64,000 nt of DNA from Planktothricoides raciborskii GIHE-MW2. GTDB taxonomy: Bacteria > Cyanobacteriota > Cyanobacteriia > Cyanobacteriales > Laspinemataceae. The translations under genes and the position numbers were made by a program. The stretch is taken from positions 5,505,001-5,569,000 of the forward strand of contig NZ_CP159837.1 in NCBI RefSeq assembly GCF_040564635.1, written 5' to 3'. The first letter of the stretch is position 1, and every line of letters starts with the position of its first letter. The notes below the pieces were generated by a model, which saw only the letters and a list, made by a program, of their open reading frames with translations, was not told where the DNA came from and ran no database searches. Positions 10,524 to 20,296 of the stretch are shown here, one piece after another.

Positions 10524-10690
10524 GACGTAGCAGTACAATCTCCGCAATTCCGATCTATTGTAGAAGAAATCGTCTTCGGACTGATTTCGCTGAATATTGT
10601 TGAATATTTCCGGGAAGTCAGTCATTGTCTAGGAATCTGCCACGCACAAAATTGTGATAGAAAAAGAGAAAGAGAAAGAAAAAGAACAAG

Positions 10691-11278
10691 ATGAATAGTT
10701 GTATTTTAATGGCGGAGATTATTCAAGAACCGCAATTACGCTACACCGCAGATAACCAAACGGCCATTACGGAAATGGTGGTTCAGTTTGAAAGTATCCG
10801 CCCTGACGATCACCCCTCCACTCTCAAGGCGATCGCCTGGGGAAATCGCGCTCAGGAAATCTATAACCATTACAAAGTTGGCGATCGCGTCGTCCTTGAA
10901 GGCCGACTCAGCATGAGAAACGTCGATCGACCCGAAGGATTTAAAGAAAAACGGGCGGAACTGGTTGTCTCACGGGTTCATGCTTTAGGTGGTAGTGCGG
11001 CAACCACTTCCCAGTCCCCACCCCCGCCAGCTTTTGCGGCTCCCACCCCCCCTACCCCAAATGTTGTCTCGATTGAATCTCGTCGGCAACCGGCAAATAG
11101 CCTGCCTAATCAAACTCCCGCTTTCACTGCCCCCTCGGTGCCTCAACCTTTAGCTGGAGTCCCCAGTTCTTCGACAACATCTAAGACTTATTCCCCAGAC
11201 ATCCCCTCTCGTCCACCATCAATGCCTTCAAGTTCTGACTCCCCATCGGCAGCAGATTTAGATGAAATTCCTTTCTAG
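10691..11278 (+). CDS. ssb: Single-stranded DNA-binding protein
   Basis: 195 residues. The OB-fold occupies about 1-105 (MNSCILMAEIIQEPQLRYT, LKAIAWGNRAQEIYNHYKVGDRV, EGRLSMRNVDRPEG). A long Pro/Ser-rich linker leads to the acidic C-terminal tip DLDEIPF, which in SSB proteins docks RecO, PriA and other partners. The N-terminus is typical of the cyanobacterial SSB branch. The leader before the ATG is a purine-rich AGAAAGAGAAAG tract rather than a standard ribosome site. It converges with lipB, the stops 21 bp apart. Confidence 0.93.
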   Translation: MNSCILMAEIIQEPQLRYTADNQTAITEMVVQFESIRPDDHPSTLKAIAWGNRAQEIYNHYKVGDRVVLEGRLSMRNVDRPEGFKEKRAELVVSRVHALGGSAATTSQSPPPPAFAAPTPPTPNVVSIESRRQPANSLPNQTPAFTAPSVPQPLAGVPSSSTTSKTYSPDIPSRPPSMPSSSDSPSAADLDEIPF

Positions 11279-11299
11279 GAGTCATAAAAAAATAACAAG

Positions 11300-11971
11300 T
11301 TAGCTAAAATTCATCAACTGAAGACCAAACACTTCCGCAAAAGTGATGGCCAATTGCTGGCGGACTAGATCAATTTGAATATCGGGGATAAACTCAGCTA
11401 AACTGCCCACGGGGCGATCGGCAATCCCACAAGGGACAATCTTTTGAAACCCTTGCAGATCGGGACAAACATTCAAAGCAAAACCGTGCATCGTAATCCA
11501 ACGACTCACTTTAATCCCGATCGCCGCTACTTTTCGCCCCTCGACCCAAACTCCCGTCATTCCAGGGATTCGGCAACCTTCTAAACCATAAAGCCCCAAG
11601 ACCTGAATTAAAACTGCTTCCAACTGACGTAAGTACCAATGCAGGTCGGGACGGTAATGCCGTAAGTTCAAAATCGGATAGCCCACCAGTTGACCGGGAC
11701 AATGGTAAGTCACTTCTCCCCCCCTTTCAATCCGATGAACAGGGACTTCGCTGGTTTCTAGGTCAAATTTGAGAAAATCTAAACTGGCTCCAGTTCCCAG
11801 GGTATAAACGGGTGGATGTTCCAAAACAATTAACACATCATTCAATTCAGGATGCGATCGACGACTCTCCACCAGAGAGCGTTGCCAGTTCCAGGCTTGG
11901 ATGTAGTCCATCAGACCCAGATTATAGAACTCACATAAACGGGTGGGGTGGGGTTTGGTATCAGAAAACAT
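11300..11971 (-). CDS. lipB: Octanoyl-[acyl-carrier-protein]:protein octanoyltransferase
   Basis: LipB moves octanoyl groups from ACP to the lipoyl domains of 2-oxoacid dehydrogenases and GcvH, the first step of lipoate synthesis. Visible motifs: [33 protein letters not shown], the catalytic Lys in [12 protein letters not shown] followed by MHGFALNV, and the catalytic Cys in KIVPCGI. From 11971 the protein has 223 residues. An in-frame ATG at 12028 would add 19 unremarkable residues, so the shorter form fits the family better. It converges with ssb. Confidence 0.93.
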   Translation of the reverse strand: MFSDTKPHPTRLCEFYNLGLMDYIQAWNWQRSLVESRRSHPELNDVLIVLEHPPVYTLGTGASLDFLKFDLETSEVPVHRIERGGEVTYHCPGQLVGYPILNLRHYRPDLHWYLRQLEAVLIQVLGLYGLEGCRIPGMTGVWVEGRKVAAIGIKVSRWITMHGFALNVCPDLQGFQKIVPCGIADRPVGSLAEFIPDIQIDLVRQQLAITFAEVFGLQLMNFS

Positions 11972-12119
11972 TGTGCTTAATCGGTGCTTAAAGTCGGTAG
12001 AGGTAATGGGGGCAGGGGGTAAATGCAACAGATTTTAAAGAGAAATCACCAGAAACTGTAAAGTAGAACACAAAGTGGTACTGTGGAAATATAACTAATG
12101 TTTTTCCGGAGGATCGTGT

Positions 12120-12139
12120 TTATACGCTTAAGCGTATAA
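12120..12139. promoter_or_regulatory. 20-bp perfect palindrome with TATA-rich ends
   Basis: Perfect palindrome with 10-bp arms meeting at CTTAAG, immediately followed by TAGAGATAAG. It lies 92-149 bp upstream of lipB, depending on the start chosen. It may be an operator for an unknown regulator or an element end. Inference only. Confidence 0.4.
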
Positions 12140-12680
12140 TAGAGATAAGCAATTCTACATTGCCATCTCACACTAAATCTGATGGTGATTCCTTCGTTAC
12201 GAAAGGGTGACGCCAAATATTAGCCATCTGCCGGAAAAGCGTTGAAGCAGAATGCTGGCAACGGCTAAAACCCTGTGTGGTAGATATCGCTTGAGTTGTC
12301 CCTGACTTGTCTTAAGACGCCTCAAGACTAAGAAGAGAAATCTTCAGCCAATCGCTACACTGATCTGTCAGTTAATTCATCCATCCCCCTAAGTCCCCCT
12401 TAAAAAAGGGGACAGTGATTTATTTTATTTCTGCTGACAGATATACTTAGTGGGGTTGCTCTGAGCGTAACGGATTTTGAGCAGCATAGTGACAAAATTC
12501 TCCTAAATATTAGGTAGCTAATTTACCGCTGTTTCCAAGTAACAGAAATGACCCTGTAGTTTGGCTGACACCATGACTCAGGTTTGTGAAAAAAATCTGG
12601 ATATTTGGGTTAACGATAGTGACAATTAGCGCTGCTTTATCCTGGAGTTGTTATGTCTAAAAGCTGATTAATTTTCTGGC
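12140..12680. other. Non-coding region between lipB and the lrtA promoter
   Basis: No gene seen. It contains a short CCCCTT-AAAAAAGGGG inverted repeat at 12394-12411, of a type that recurs between genes in this window (57570-57603). The segment 12180-12360 is rich in short complementary runs and could fold, but matches no RNA family I recognise. Confidence 0.4.
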
Positions 12681-12709
12681 TTCACAATTGGCTAAATTGC
12701 TGATATAAT
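12681..12709 (+). promoter_or_regulatory. Sigma70-type promoter for lrtA with a long leader
   Basis: TTCACA (12681-12686) and TATAAT (12704-12709) are separated by exactly 17 bp, close to consensus. The start of transcription would lie near 12716, giving a leader of about 340 nt before the lrtA start at 13059. Long 5' leaders are known for lrtA in Synechococcus PCC 7002, where the transcript is light-repressed and its stability is light-dependent. Confidence 0.6.
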
Positions 12710-13058
12710 GATAATCATAGAGGATCTAAATCATTGGGAAATTGGGATAGGCAACCTCCCTAGGGGTTTTTCTGTTCACAATTTAGGCATTTCATCAATG
12801 ATTTAGAAATGCTATAAAGGCAATGAAAAGCCAAATTCTTGACCAGAAAATCGCTGTTTTTTCAGGAAAAATCTCCATGATCCAACAATCAGAAACCAGC
12901 GACCCACCAAGCCTTGTAGCGGAAATTAGTATTTCGGCGAAGTTTTTGATGAGCGATCGCAAAAACTAGCAAAGATATTCAGTTTCGGGAAGCGGCAATA
13001 CCCGCCCCGTTTCCTCTAAATGTAAATAAATATGGGTTCTTCAGCGGGAGCATATGAT

Positions 13059-13658
13059 ATGAAGCTTGTTATCCACGGCAAAAATATTGAAATCACCGAC
13101 TCAATTCGGGAATATGTTACGCAAAAAGTTGAAAAGGGAGTCAGTCACTTTCAGGACTTGACCCTAGAGGTTGATGTGCATTTGTCAGTGGCCAAAAATC
13201 CTCGCAATAATTTAAAACAAACGGCTGAAGTGACCATTTTTGCGAATAAGACCGTAATTCGTGCCGAAGAAAGTAGTGAAAATCTCTATGCCAGCATCGA
13301 TTTAGTTTCCGATAAAATTTCACGGCAACTTCGTAAATATAAAGAAAAACGTTTAGGACAAAAGACGAGCACTCGCGCCAAAACGATTGAGGTGGTCGAG
13401 GAGCAGCCAGTGGTTAAGGATTTGATTGGCTCGCGCAGTCCCGAATTGCCTAAAGAAGTGGTGCGGACTAAGTATTTTATGATGTCGCCGATGACCGTAG
13501 AAGATGCTTTGGAACAACTTCAACTGGTGGATCACGATTTCTATATGTTCCGTAACTCGGAAACCGGGGAGATTAATGTGATCTATGAACGGAATCACGG
13601 TGGTTATGGTGTGCTGCAACCCCGCAACAATGGTAGCACTGTCAATGGCAAAGCCTGA
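13059..13658 (+). CDS. lrtA: Ribosome hibernation promoting factor, long form (light-repressed protein A)
   Basis: 199 residues from the ATG at 13059, chosen because GGGAG (13046-13050) sits 8 nt upstream and [13 protein letters not shown] matches the family start; an ATG at 13032 adds nine residues. The N-terminal domain (about 1-105) is the S30AE/YfiA fold that binds the 30S decoding region and blocks tRNA and mRNA. The C-terminal domain (about 135-190; [32 protein letters not shown]) dimerises subunits into 100S ribosomes. In cyanobacteria the gene is induced in the dark. A strong terminator follows. Confidence 0.95.
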   Translation: MKLVIHGKNIEITDSIREYVTQKVEKGVSHFQDLTLEVDVHLSVAKNPRNNLKQTAEVTIFANKTVIRAEESSENLYASIDLVSDKISRQLRKYKEKRLGQKTSTRAKTIEVVEEQPVVKDLIGSRSPELPKEVVRTKYFMMSPMTVEDALEQLQLVDHDFYMFRNSETGEINVIYERNHGGYGVLQPRNNGSTVNGKA

Positions 13659-13730
13659 TTTTGCTGCGTCTCTGTGGGAAAATCTTCGGTAAAATTTCTG
13701 ACAGATTGATCGGCGGTGCCAGCCATTAAA

Positions 13731-13795
13731 AGAAACTGGGGTGCGATTCCGCGAAGCAGATCGCTAACGCGAATCGCACTCCAGTTTCTTTTTTT
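13731..13795 (+). terminator. Rho-independent terminator after lrtA
   Basis: A 19-bp stem (13731-13749 with 13771-13789, one G-U pair) is followed by a run of T residues to 13795. It is the clear end of the lrtA transcript. Confidence 0.85.
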
Positions 13796-13837
13796 CATGA
13801 GTTCACGCGGGTTAAATTCTGATGGATCGGGGATCTA

Positions 13838-14299
13838 TTAGCTGGCTTGAATTGCTTTGAGGGTTTTCAGGGCTTCTTCTACATGACCCTGGAAGTTCAT
13901 CATGGAATCAAAAATATGTCGAACCACTCCCTGTTTGTCAATCACATAAGTCACCCGACCAGGAAGAATAAATAAGGTGGCCGGAACTCCGTATAATTGC
14001 CGCAATTTATTGTCACTATCACTTAACAGAATAAATGGCAGGTTGTACTTGCGGGCAAATTGCTGGTGAGACTGCTGGGAGTCCCCACTTACGCCGATCA
14101 CTTCGGCGCCTGCTTCTTTGAATACTTCGTAGCTATCCCGGAAAGCACAAGATTCAGCGGTGCAACCAGGGGTGTCATCTTTCGGATAAAAATATAAGAC
14201 GACAGATTTTTTACCATAGAAATCTTTCAGGCTGACTTTTTCTCCGGTGGCAGAATTTAGGGTAAAATCTGGCGCTTTGTCTCCAACTTTGATTGCCAT
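13838..14299 (-). CDS. prxQ: Peroxiredoxin Q / bacterioferritin comigratory protein
   Basis: 153 residues, thioredoxin-like fold. It begins MAIKVGDKAPDFTLNSATGE. The active site is DTPGCTAESCAFRD, with the peroxidatic Cys and a second Cys five residues on that acts as resolving Cys in this subfamily. It reduces hydrogen peroxide and organic peroxides using thioredoxin. No signal peptide, so it is cytosolic. It lies downstream of the P-type ATPase gene on the same strand with a 53-bp gap and may be co-transcribed. Confidence 0.93.
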   Translation of the reverse strand: MAIKVGDKAPDFTLNSATGEKVSLKDFYGKKSVVLYFYPKDDTPGCTAESCAFRDSYEVFKEAGAEVIGVSGDSQQSHQQFARKYNLPFILLSDSDNKLRQLYGVPATLFILPGRVTYVIDKQGVVRHIFDSMMNFQGHVEEALKTLKAIQAS

Positions 14300-14352
14300 A
14301 GTTGCGATTTATTACGGATGTATTACAAGTTTGGGCGAAATGTTAACTTTTG

Positions 14353-16350
14353 TTATGCTACCGCATCTGGGCGTAATATCCGCATGGCATTTAAAATCGC
14401 GAGTAGGGCGACACCGACATCGGCAAATACGGCTGCCCACATACTGGCAAGGCCAAAGATTCCCAGGAGAATGAATAAGATTTTGATGCCCACGGCAAAT
14501 CCGATGTTTTGCCAGATAATTTGGCGAGTTTTTCGGGCAATTTGAATGGCTTCGGCGACTTTTGCGGGGGCATCGGTCATTATGACGACATCGGCAGTGG
14601 CGATCGCTGCATCGGATCCCAGTCCGCCCATTGCAATGCCCACATCTGCCAGGGCGATCGCTGGTGCATCATTAATCCCATCGCCCACAAAGGCGGTTTT
14701 TCCCCCGTGATGAGTTTGTTTGAGTAGCTTTTCCAGTTCCGCGACTTTTTGTTCCGGCAATAATTCCGCGTGATAACGGTCGATCGCCAATTCTTCACTA
14801 ACTTTTTTGGCGACGGTGCGATCGTCTCCGGTTAACATCACCACTTGTTGAACCCCTAATTTTTTCAGGGTTTGGATGGAATTGGCGGCATCTTCTTTCA
14901 CTCGATCGGAAATGACCAGATATCCCGCATAAAGATGATCCACTGCCAAATGCACCACCGTGCCTTCCAAGTCCATGCATTCGTGGGGGATATTTTCTCG
15001 ATGTAATAGACGATGATTTCCCGCGAGGACGGTGGTATCGCTGACCCTCGCCCGGATCCCATGTCCGGCAATTTCTTCATAGTCCGCGATCGCTACGGTG
15101 GCCAGATTATTTGGCGCCGCTTCTCGGATCGATTTGGCGACCGGATGATTGGAATGTATCTCTGCGCTGGCAGCAATATTTAAAAGTTCTGATTCACTTA
15201 AACCATTGTTTGTCACTACCTCGGTGACTTTGAAGACCCCGTGAGTGAGGGTGCCGGTTTTGTCAAAAACTACGGTGGTGACTGAGTTTAAGGCGTCTAA
15301 AAATTTAGAGCCTTTGATTAAAATGCCTCGTTTGGCTGCCCCCCCAATGCCGCCAAAGTATCCCAAGGGAATACTAATCACCAGTCCGCAAGGACAAGAA
15401 ATTACCAGGACAACTAAGGAACGGTAAATCCATTGATCTAAGGTTGCCCCAGGAATGAGTAATGGCGGCACGATCGCGATCGACAGAGAGACAAACACCA
15501 CGATCGGCGTATAGTATCGGGCAAAAGTAGTAATAAATTTTTCTGTATCGGCTTTCTGGGCTTTGGCGTTTTCGACTAAATGTAAAATCTGGGCGATGGA
15601 AGATTCCCCAAAAGGTTTTGTCACTTGAATGGTTAACAGTCCTCCTAGGTTAAGAGTTCCGGCGAAAACCGGATCTCCCACTTTAATGGTTCGGGGGACG
15701 GATTCTCCGGTTAATGGGGAAGTATCGATTTGAGATTTACCTTCAATTACTTCACCGTCTAAGGGAATTTTTTCCCCTGGCTTGACAATGATAATGTCCC
15801 CAATGTTGACGGTTTCCGGGGACACCGTTTGCACCGTGTCATTGATTTTCCGGTTGGCATAATCTGGCCGTACTTCTAAGAGGGCTTTGATGGAACGGCG
15901 AGAACTAGAGACTGCTTGATTTTGAAATAGTTCGCCGATTTGAAAAAAGAGCATCACCCCGACGGCTTCGGGTAATTCCCCGATCGCGATCGCCCCTAGG
16001 GTGGCGATGGTCATTAGAAAATTTTCATCAAAAATTCGGCCTTTGATTAGATTACGTCCCGCAGTGGAGAGCACCGTCCAACCACTGAGTAAATAAGCGG
16101 GGATAAAGACCAAATATTCGGCGATCGCCAATGGGCTATCTTGCAGGGCTTTTTGCCCGATTAACCCCAGAGTAAATAAGGCGATCGCGTAAGCGGCGCG
16201 GAGCGCTCTCCCCACAGAAATTTTCCTAAATTCTTTAGTTTTGTAAACTTGCCAAATTTTCTCAGATTCCCGGCGATCGCCTGGGTAATTCTTCTCAGAC
16301 TCATTTTCACAATGGCTGCTGCAACTACAACATTGTTCGGGTCTATCCAT
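14353..16350 (-). CDS. Zn/Cd/Pb-transporting P-type ATPase (P1B-2)
   Basis: 665 residues. Order: a short Cys-rich N-terminus (CCSCSSHC) instead of a full GMTCxxC metal-binding domain; membrane helices; actuator domain TGES (SPLTGESVPR); transmembrane metal site SCPCGL; phosphorylation site DKTGTLT; nucleotide-domain HP (SNHPVAKSI); hinge GDGINDAPA; last helix pair with Lys (AVGIKILF) and Asp (VFADVGVA). CPC plus these Lys and Asp residues is the P1B-2 pattern, which exports Zn, Cd or Pb across the cytoplasmic membrane. Two 19-bp direct repeats just upstream are a likely operator. No ArsR/SmtB regulator gene is visible nearby. Confidence 0.93.
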   Translation of the reverse strand: MDRPEQCCSCSSHCENESEKNYPGDRRESEKIWQVYKTKEFRKISVGRALRAAYAIALFTLGLIGQKALQDSPLAIAEYLVFIPAYLLSGWTVLSTAGRNLIKGRIFDENFLMTIATLGAIAIGELPEAVGVMLFFQIGELFQNQAVSSSRRSIKALLEVRPDYANRKINDTVQTVSPETVNIGDIIIVKPGEKIPLDGEVIEGKSQIDTSPLTGESVPRTIKVGDPVFAGTLNLGGLLTIQVTKPFGESSIAQILHLVENAKAQKADTEKFITTFARYYTPIVVFVSLSIAIVPPLLIPGATLDQWIYRSLVVLVISCPCGLVISIPLGYFGGIGGAAKRGILIKGSKFLDALNSVTTVVFDKTGTLTHGVFKVTEVVTNNGLSESELLNIAASAEIHSNHPVAKSIREAAPNNLATVAIADYEEIAGHGIRARVSDTTVLAGNHRLLHRENIPHECMDLEGTVVHLAVDHLYAGYLVISDRVKEDAANSIQTLKKLGVQQVVMLTGDDRTVAKKVSEELAIDRYHAELLPEQKVAELEKLLKQTHHGGKTAFVGDGINDAPAIALADVGIAMGGLGSDAAIATADVVIMTDAPAKVAEAIQIARKTRQIIWQNIGFAVGIKILFILLGIFGLASMWAAVFADVGVALLAILNAMRILRPDAVA

Positions 16351-16362
16351 AGGTTATTCATT

Positions 16363-16401
16363 TTAGTTAACTATTGTAATATTAGTTAACTATTGTAATA
16401 T
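16363..16401. promoter_or_regulatory. Direct repeats in the ATPase promoter (candidate operator)
   Basis: TTAGTTAACTATTGTAATAT occurs at 16363-16382 and 16382-16401, a 19-bp period. Each copy includes the palindrome AGTTAACT. The repeats begin 12 bp upstream of the ATPase start codon. Position and symmetry suggest binding of a metal-responsive regulator. Inference. Confidence 0.5.
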
Positions 16402-16868
16402 TTTAACCATTCAGCTTTCATTTTCTCTCAGATTAGCTAATTTTTCTTCAGCTTTTTTTAAGGTTTACCTCGGCCAATACCCGTGAGAGGCTTGGAGAGA
16501 GAGATTGAGTTTTCCCAGAAACTTAAATTGAGGGATACGAACTTTTAAAATTGATTTAACTCCAGCTTAATTGTAGTTTGTGATACTACGATTCAGCGGG
16601 ATACCATGTTTTACTAAAACAAGCTCAGATCAACGGATCTCCAGTCTCGCTGAAAAAAAGCGCTAGTGATCCAATTTAAATTAAACAGCGCATCATTATA
16701 ACAAGTTACATTTTTTGATTTTTAATGCCTCGTGATTTTTATCCTGAAAATTAGTCTAGATATTTTTAGCTTTTTTTTAGCTTTGCTCAACATTTTGCTT
16801 TATTTTGCTTTGAATTTATCTCAAAATAAAAATCTCCAAAATCATAAACGTTTTTAGCAATAATTTCT
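16402..16868. other. AT-rich intergenic region, no gene seen
   Basis: About 470 bp between divergent genes. No open frame, RNA gene or strong hairpin recognised; it presumably contains the promoters of the flanking genes. Confidence 0.4.
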
Positions 16869-16910
16869 ATGAGATCGCCGCTCTATTTATTTTCAATGGT
16901 GAATGCAATC

Positions 16911-17189
16911 ATGGAAATCAGATTCCCCGCTCAACAATTGGAAATTCTCTGCTATTACTTTAATGAAAGCAGTGAGAAGCAAATCCTTAAACTCCACAAA
17001 AATTCTCAGGCGATCGAGGTAGCATTGCCACCGAAGCAAGGGATCTTATTTGAGGCAATGCCCGATGCTTTGCTGAAAATCTATCGGTCTATTTTTAGTG
17101 GTAGAGAAATCGTGGATGCAATTCGGTGCAAAGCTTTGCATGTTTGTGAAAAAAAGCCGGATTACCAGACCATGCAATGGATGATGTGA
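16911..17189 (+). CDS. DUF1830-like small cyanobacterial protein
   Basis: 92 residues from the ATG at 16911. In-frame starts at 16869 and 16899 would lengthen it, and none has a clear ribosome site. The core LEILCYYFNESSEKQILKL ... PKQGILFEAMPDALLKIYRS matches my recollection of DUF1830, a small family restricted to cyanobacteria and without known function. No signal peptide or membrane segment. It stands alone between the ATPase and moaA. Confidence 0.6.
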   Translation: MEIRFPAQQLEILCYYFNESSEKQILKLHKNSQAIEVALPPKQGILFEAMPDALLKIYRSIFSGREIVDAIRCKALHVCEKKPDYQTMQWMM

Positions 17190-17547
17190 GCATATGACCT
17201 GACTATACTCACCCTATAATCGGCTGAATATCGGCAGATTTTTTCCGGTATATTTCTCGGCAGATTATTTAAGGTTATTAAATCCGTTGATTGCCCATGA
17301 ATGATGCTGGATTTATCCTCATTGATGGGCAATTTGTCATGGGTAATTGGTGCTGGGTAATTAATTGGTGCTGGGTAATTGGCTTTGTTAATGGGGATAT
17401 TTTTTATTTCCCTGACCTATCCCTTGACCTAGATCAAAGTTTTCTAAGTGCTAAGATTGCTACAATTGTCGCGACTGCTACCTAGTCACAGTCAGCGATC
17501 AAAAAAAAGTCGGTGCCGATCGCTTATCTAAACTCTTATTTTATTTT
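17190..17547. other. Intergenic region with short direct repeats
   Basis: No convincing gene; a 64-codon frame at 17291-17485 is mostly repeat sequence. A unit containing GGTGCTGGGTAATT is duplicated near 17349-17381. The moaA promoter presumably lies here. Confidence 0.4.
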
Positions 17548-18570
17548 ATGATACAAAGCTTTGAACCCACTGTTAATCAACCAAAACAGGTTGATTATCT
17601 GCGTATCAGTTTGATTGACCGTTGTAATTTTCGCTGTCAGTATTGTATGCCTGAAGAGGCAGAACTCAACTATATTTTGCAGCAGGATTTACTGACGAAT
17701 GAAGAATTGTTAACCCTAATTCGGGAAGTGTTTATCCCCGCAGGGTTTACCCGGTTTCGGCTGACGGGGGGAGAACCCCTGATCCGTCCGGGGGTGATGG
17801 AGTTGGTTAGGGCGATCGCCTCTCTGGATCAAGTTGAAGATTTAGCTATGACCACCAACGGCTTTTTATTGGCAAAAATGGCCTCGGATCTCTATGAAGC
17901 GGGGTTGCGTCGGCTGAACATTAGCTTAGACTCGTTAAATGCGGACACCTTTGACTGGTTGGTGGGTCGCAATGGGCAAAGCCTTTGGTCACAAGTTTGG
18001 GCGGGAATTCAGCAAGCGTATCAAGTGGGCTTCGATCCGCTAAAACTGAATGTGGTCGTTATTCCTGGGGTGAATGACCATGAAGTGCTCGATCTGGCCA
18101 GTTTAACCATAGACCGGAAATGGCACGTGCGATTTATTGAGTTTATGCCTATTGGCAATCATCAGCTATTCAGCGATCGCGCTTGGGTGCCATCAGAAGA
18201 GTTGCGACAACGCATTCGCGATCGCTGGGGGTTAGAAGCTGGAAAAGTTCGAGGCAATGGCCCTGCGGATGTGTTTCAAATTCCTGGGGCTTTGGGGACT
18301 TTGGGTTTTATTTCCCAAATGTCAGAATGTTTCTGCGATCGCTGTAACCGAATGCGTCTTAGCGCCGATGGCTGGTTGCGTCCTTGTTTATTGAATGAAA
18401 CCGGCCAAATTGACTTAAAAACCGCTCTTCGTAACGGGGTTACATTCAGCAAATTATTAGAACAAGTACAGAATTTACTGGTCATCAAACCAGAAATCAA
18501 CTACAAAGGACGTGAGTCTGGCACCTTAACGGGTACTTACAGCCGCACCATGTCCCAAATTGGCGGATAG
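17548..18570 (+). CDS. moaA: GTP 3',8-cyclase (molybdenum cofactor biosynthesis protein A)
   Basis: 340 residues. A radical-SAM barrel with the N-terminal cluster motif CNFRCQYC (about residues 27-34), TGGEPL next to the SAM site, and the C-terminal second cluster CFCDRCN followed by a Cys in WLRPCLL. The C-terminal Gly-Gly (MSQIGG), needed for activity in MoaA, is kept. With MoaC it converts GTP to cyclic pyranopterin monophosphate, the first step of molybdopterin synthesis, used for example by nitrate reductase. No ribosome site is visible before the ATG. No other moa gene is adjacent. Confidence 0.95.
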   Translation: MIQSFEPTVNQPKQVDYLRISLIDRCNFRCQYCMPEEAELNYILQQDLLTNEELLTLIREVFIPAGFTRFRLTGGEPLIRPGVMELVRAIASLDQVEDLAMTTNGFLLAKMASDLYEAGLRRLNISLDSLNADTFDWLVGRNGQSLWSQVWAGIQQAYQVGFDPLKLNVVVIPGVNDHEVLDLASLTIDRKWHVRFIEFMPIGNHQLFSDRAWVPSEELRQRIRDRWGLEAGKVRGNGPADVFQIPGALGTLGFISQMSECFCDRCNRMRLSADGWLRPCLLNETGQIDLKTALRNGVTFSKLLEQVQNLLVIKPEINYKGRESGTLTGTYSRTMSQIGG

Positions 18571-18599
18571 CGGATAAATAAGAAATCGGGAACAGGCCA

Positions 18600-18771
18600 C
18601 CTAACCCACACCCAGTTAGCTCCAACCTGTCTCCGTTACATAAGACTTACCCAAATCTACCCATCTCTAGACTTTTCTATCCCAAATAACTTGTACTAGA
18701 GAAGTAGTTGGTGCTTACTTCCTGCTTCAACCAGAACTGTCGGCAGCACTCTGTCCAAAGGCTAACACCGT
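18600..18771 (-). ncRNA. Candidate omega RNA / right end of the IS1341-type element
   Basis: In IS200/IS605 elements the TnpB guide RNA overlaps the 3' end of tnpB and runs to the right end of the element. The 170 bp directly after this tnpB stop are non-coding, contain short complementary stretches and hold no other gene. The exact boundaries and the guide junction cannot be fixed from one copy. Confidence 0.4.
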
Positions 18772-19880
18772 CTAACTGACGGCTTTTTCCAAATTAATCG
18801 AAGCGTTCAAATCACGGTCTATTTCAAAACCACAATGGTCGCAACGAAACACTCTTTCGGACAACGAGAGTGTTTCTTTTTTGGTTCCACAGTTAGAACA
18901 AGTTTTGCTACTTGCGAACCATCGGTCAACAACAACTAGGTCAGAACCATACAACTGACATTTGTACTCAAGCTGTCTACGAAACTCATAGAATCCCATA
19001 TCTGCAATAGCTTTGGCTAACTTGTGGTTTGCCATCATCCCCCTAACGTTTAAGTCTTCAATTCCAATCTTGCTGTGGTTTTTGGCAAGATAAGTCGTCA
19101 GCTTGTGTAACGTATCTTTGCGGATGTTGGCAATCTGGCAATGCAGTCTAGCTATCTTGATTTGAGCTTTTTTCCAGTTTTTAGAACCTTTAACCTTGTG
19201 ACGATTAAGCCATTGCAACCTTGAAAGTTTTTTTTCATATTTGCCATAGCTTTTAGCACCTTCAAACACCTCACCCGTTGACAGGGTAGCAAGTGTTTTA
19301 ATCCCAAGGTCTACACCTACCTCATCAACTGACTTTGGTTAATTGGTTGGTTCAACCTCGATTTTCCAGCTAATAAACCATTGATCGGCACTGCGGCTAA
19401 TCGTGAATGATTTGGGTTGATATTTTACTGGTAGACGCTCGTAGGTCTTAAGCCATCCAATTACAGGAATTTTGACTCGAAAATGGTCAATCTTGAGCGA
19501 ACCATCAACAGTGAAGCTATCATCGCGTCCTTTTTTCTTAAACTTTGGCGGCTGCTTGATTTTCTTGAATGCTTGTTTCCAAGCTTCTGATAACTGTCTT
19601 AAAGCATATTGAGGAGAGCATTTACTGACTTCGTAATACCAGGAACGTGAAGGTTTAACCATTGCCACTAGCCATTTGTGAAGGTCAATAGCAGTCGGAA
19701 ACTTGATTTTATCTTGAGGATTTTTTTGATTATGCTCAAGGATAGCTTGGGTGAGTCCTAGTCCCCAGTTCCAAGCATGACGAGCGACACCACAATGTTT
19801 TGCTAATTGTGTCCTTTGTTGATTGTTGAGCTTTAACTCAGTCTTAAATCCGATCAGAATTATTGAATATCTTTGACCAG
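18772..19880 (-). pseudogene. tnpB: TnpB nuclease of an IS200/IS605 (IS1341) element, interrupted by one in-frame stop
   Basis: An N-terminal part (open from about 19880; GFKTELKLNNQQRTQLAKHCG) and a C-terminal part are in the same frame and separated only by a TAA at 19339-19341, after KIEVEPTN. Reading through gives about 370-395 residues with all RuvC catalytic acids: Asp in GVDLGIKTL, Glu in IGIEDLNV and Asp in EIDRDLNAS. The zinc finger is intact (CSNCGTKK ... CDHCG). No clear ATG precedes the N-terminal segment; the usual start may be mutated. No tnpA is present. The gene seems recently inactivated, since everything else is well preserved. Confidence 0.85.
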
Positions 19881-20296
19881 GGTCATACCGTCAATTTTTT
19901 GAAGTCCTTTTTTCTGATAGTTTAAGCCACTCCCAAGGTTTTGAATTGTTTCGTACTGCCAATCATTAGCAGCGCTGAAAGCTGCTCAGACTTGTACTTG
20001 CCTAATCAATTCCTGTTTTTGGTCGTGTGCTGACACGCACTTGATATCAACCAGAAAAAATCTTCGTTGCCCTGAAGGTGAGCGCTCTGAACGAATTTTT
20101 TCCGAGTCTGCCCACCTTCTTAGTGTTTTGGTTGAGACACCTAACTATGATCGCTGCATCTCCAATACTGAGATGTCACTTCCGGTGTTTCTATATCGCT
20201 CTACCGATGTAGATTCCCCGACAATAATTACCCAATCCGAAAAGAATGTTAATAGTTGTCCACATATTTAATTACAGTTCCCAACCCTTCATCCCT
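19881..20296. other. Region upstream of tnpB, no convincing gene
   Basis: A 76-codon frame at 20041-20271 has no recognisable sequence. An interrupted inverted repeat (AAAAAATCTTCG near 20057 with CGAATTTTTT near 20092) may be a terminator. The left end of the element should lie here but was not located. Confidence 0.4.

Noticed and set aside
17291-17485. 64-codon plus-strand frame before moaA
   Set aside because: Its sequence is built from a duplicated GGTGCTGGGTAATT unit.
20041-20271. 76-codon plus-strand frame between tnpB and rpsD
   Set aside because: No recognisable sequence and it covers a hairpin.
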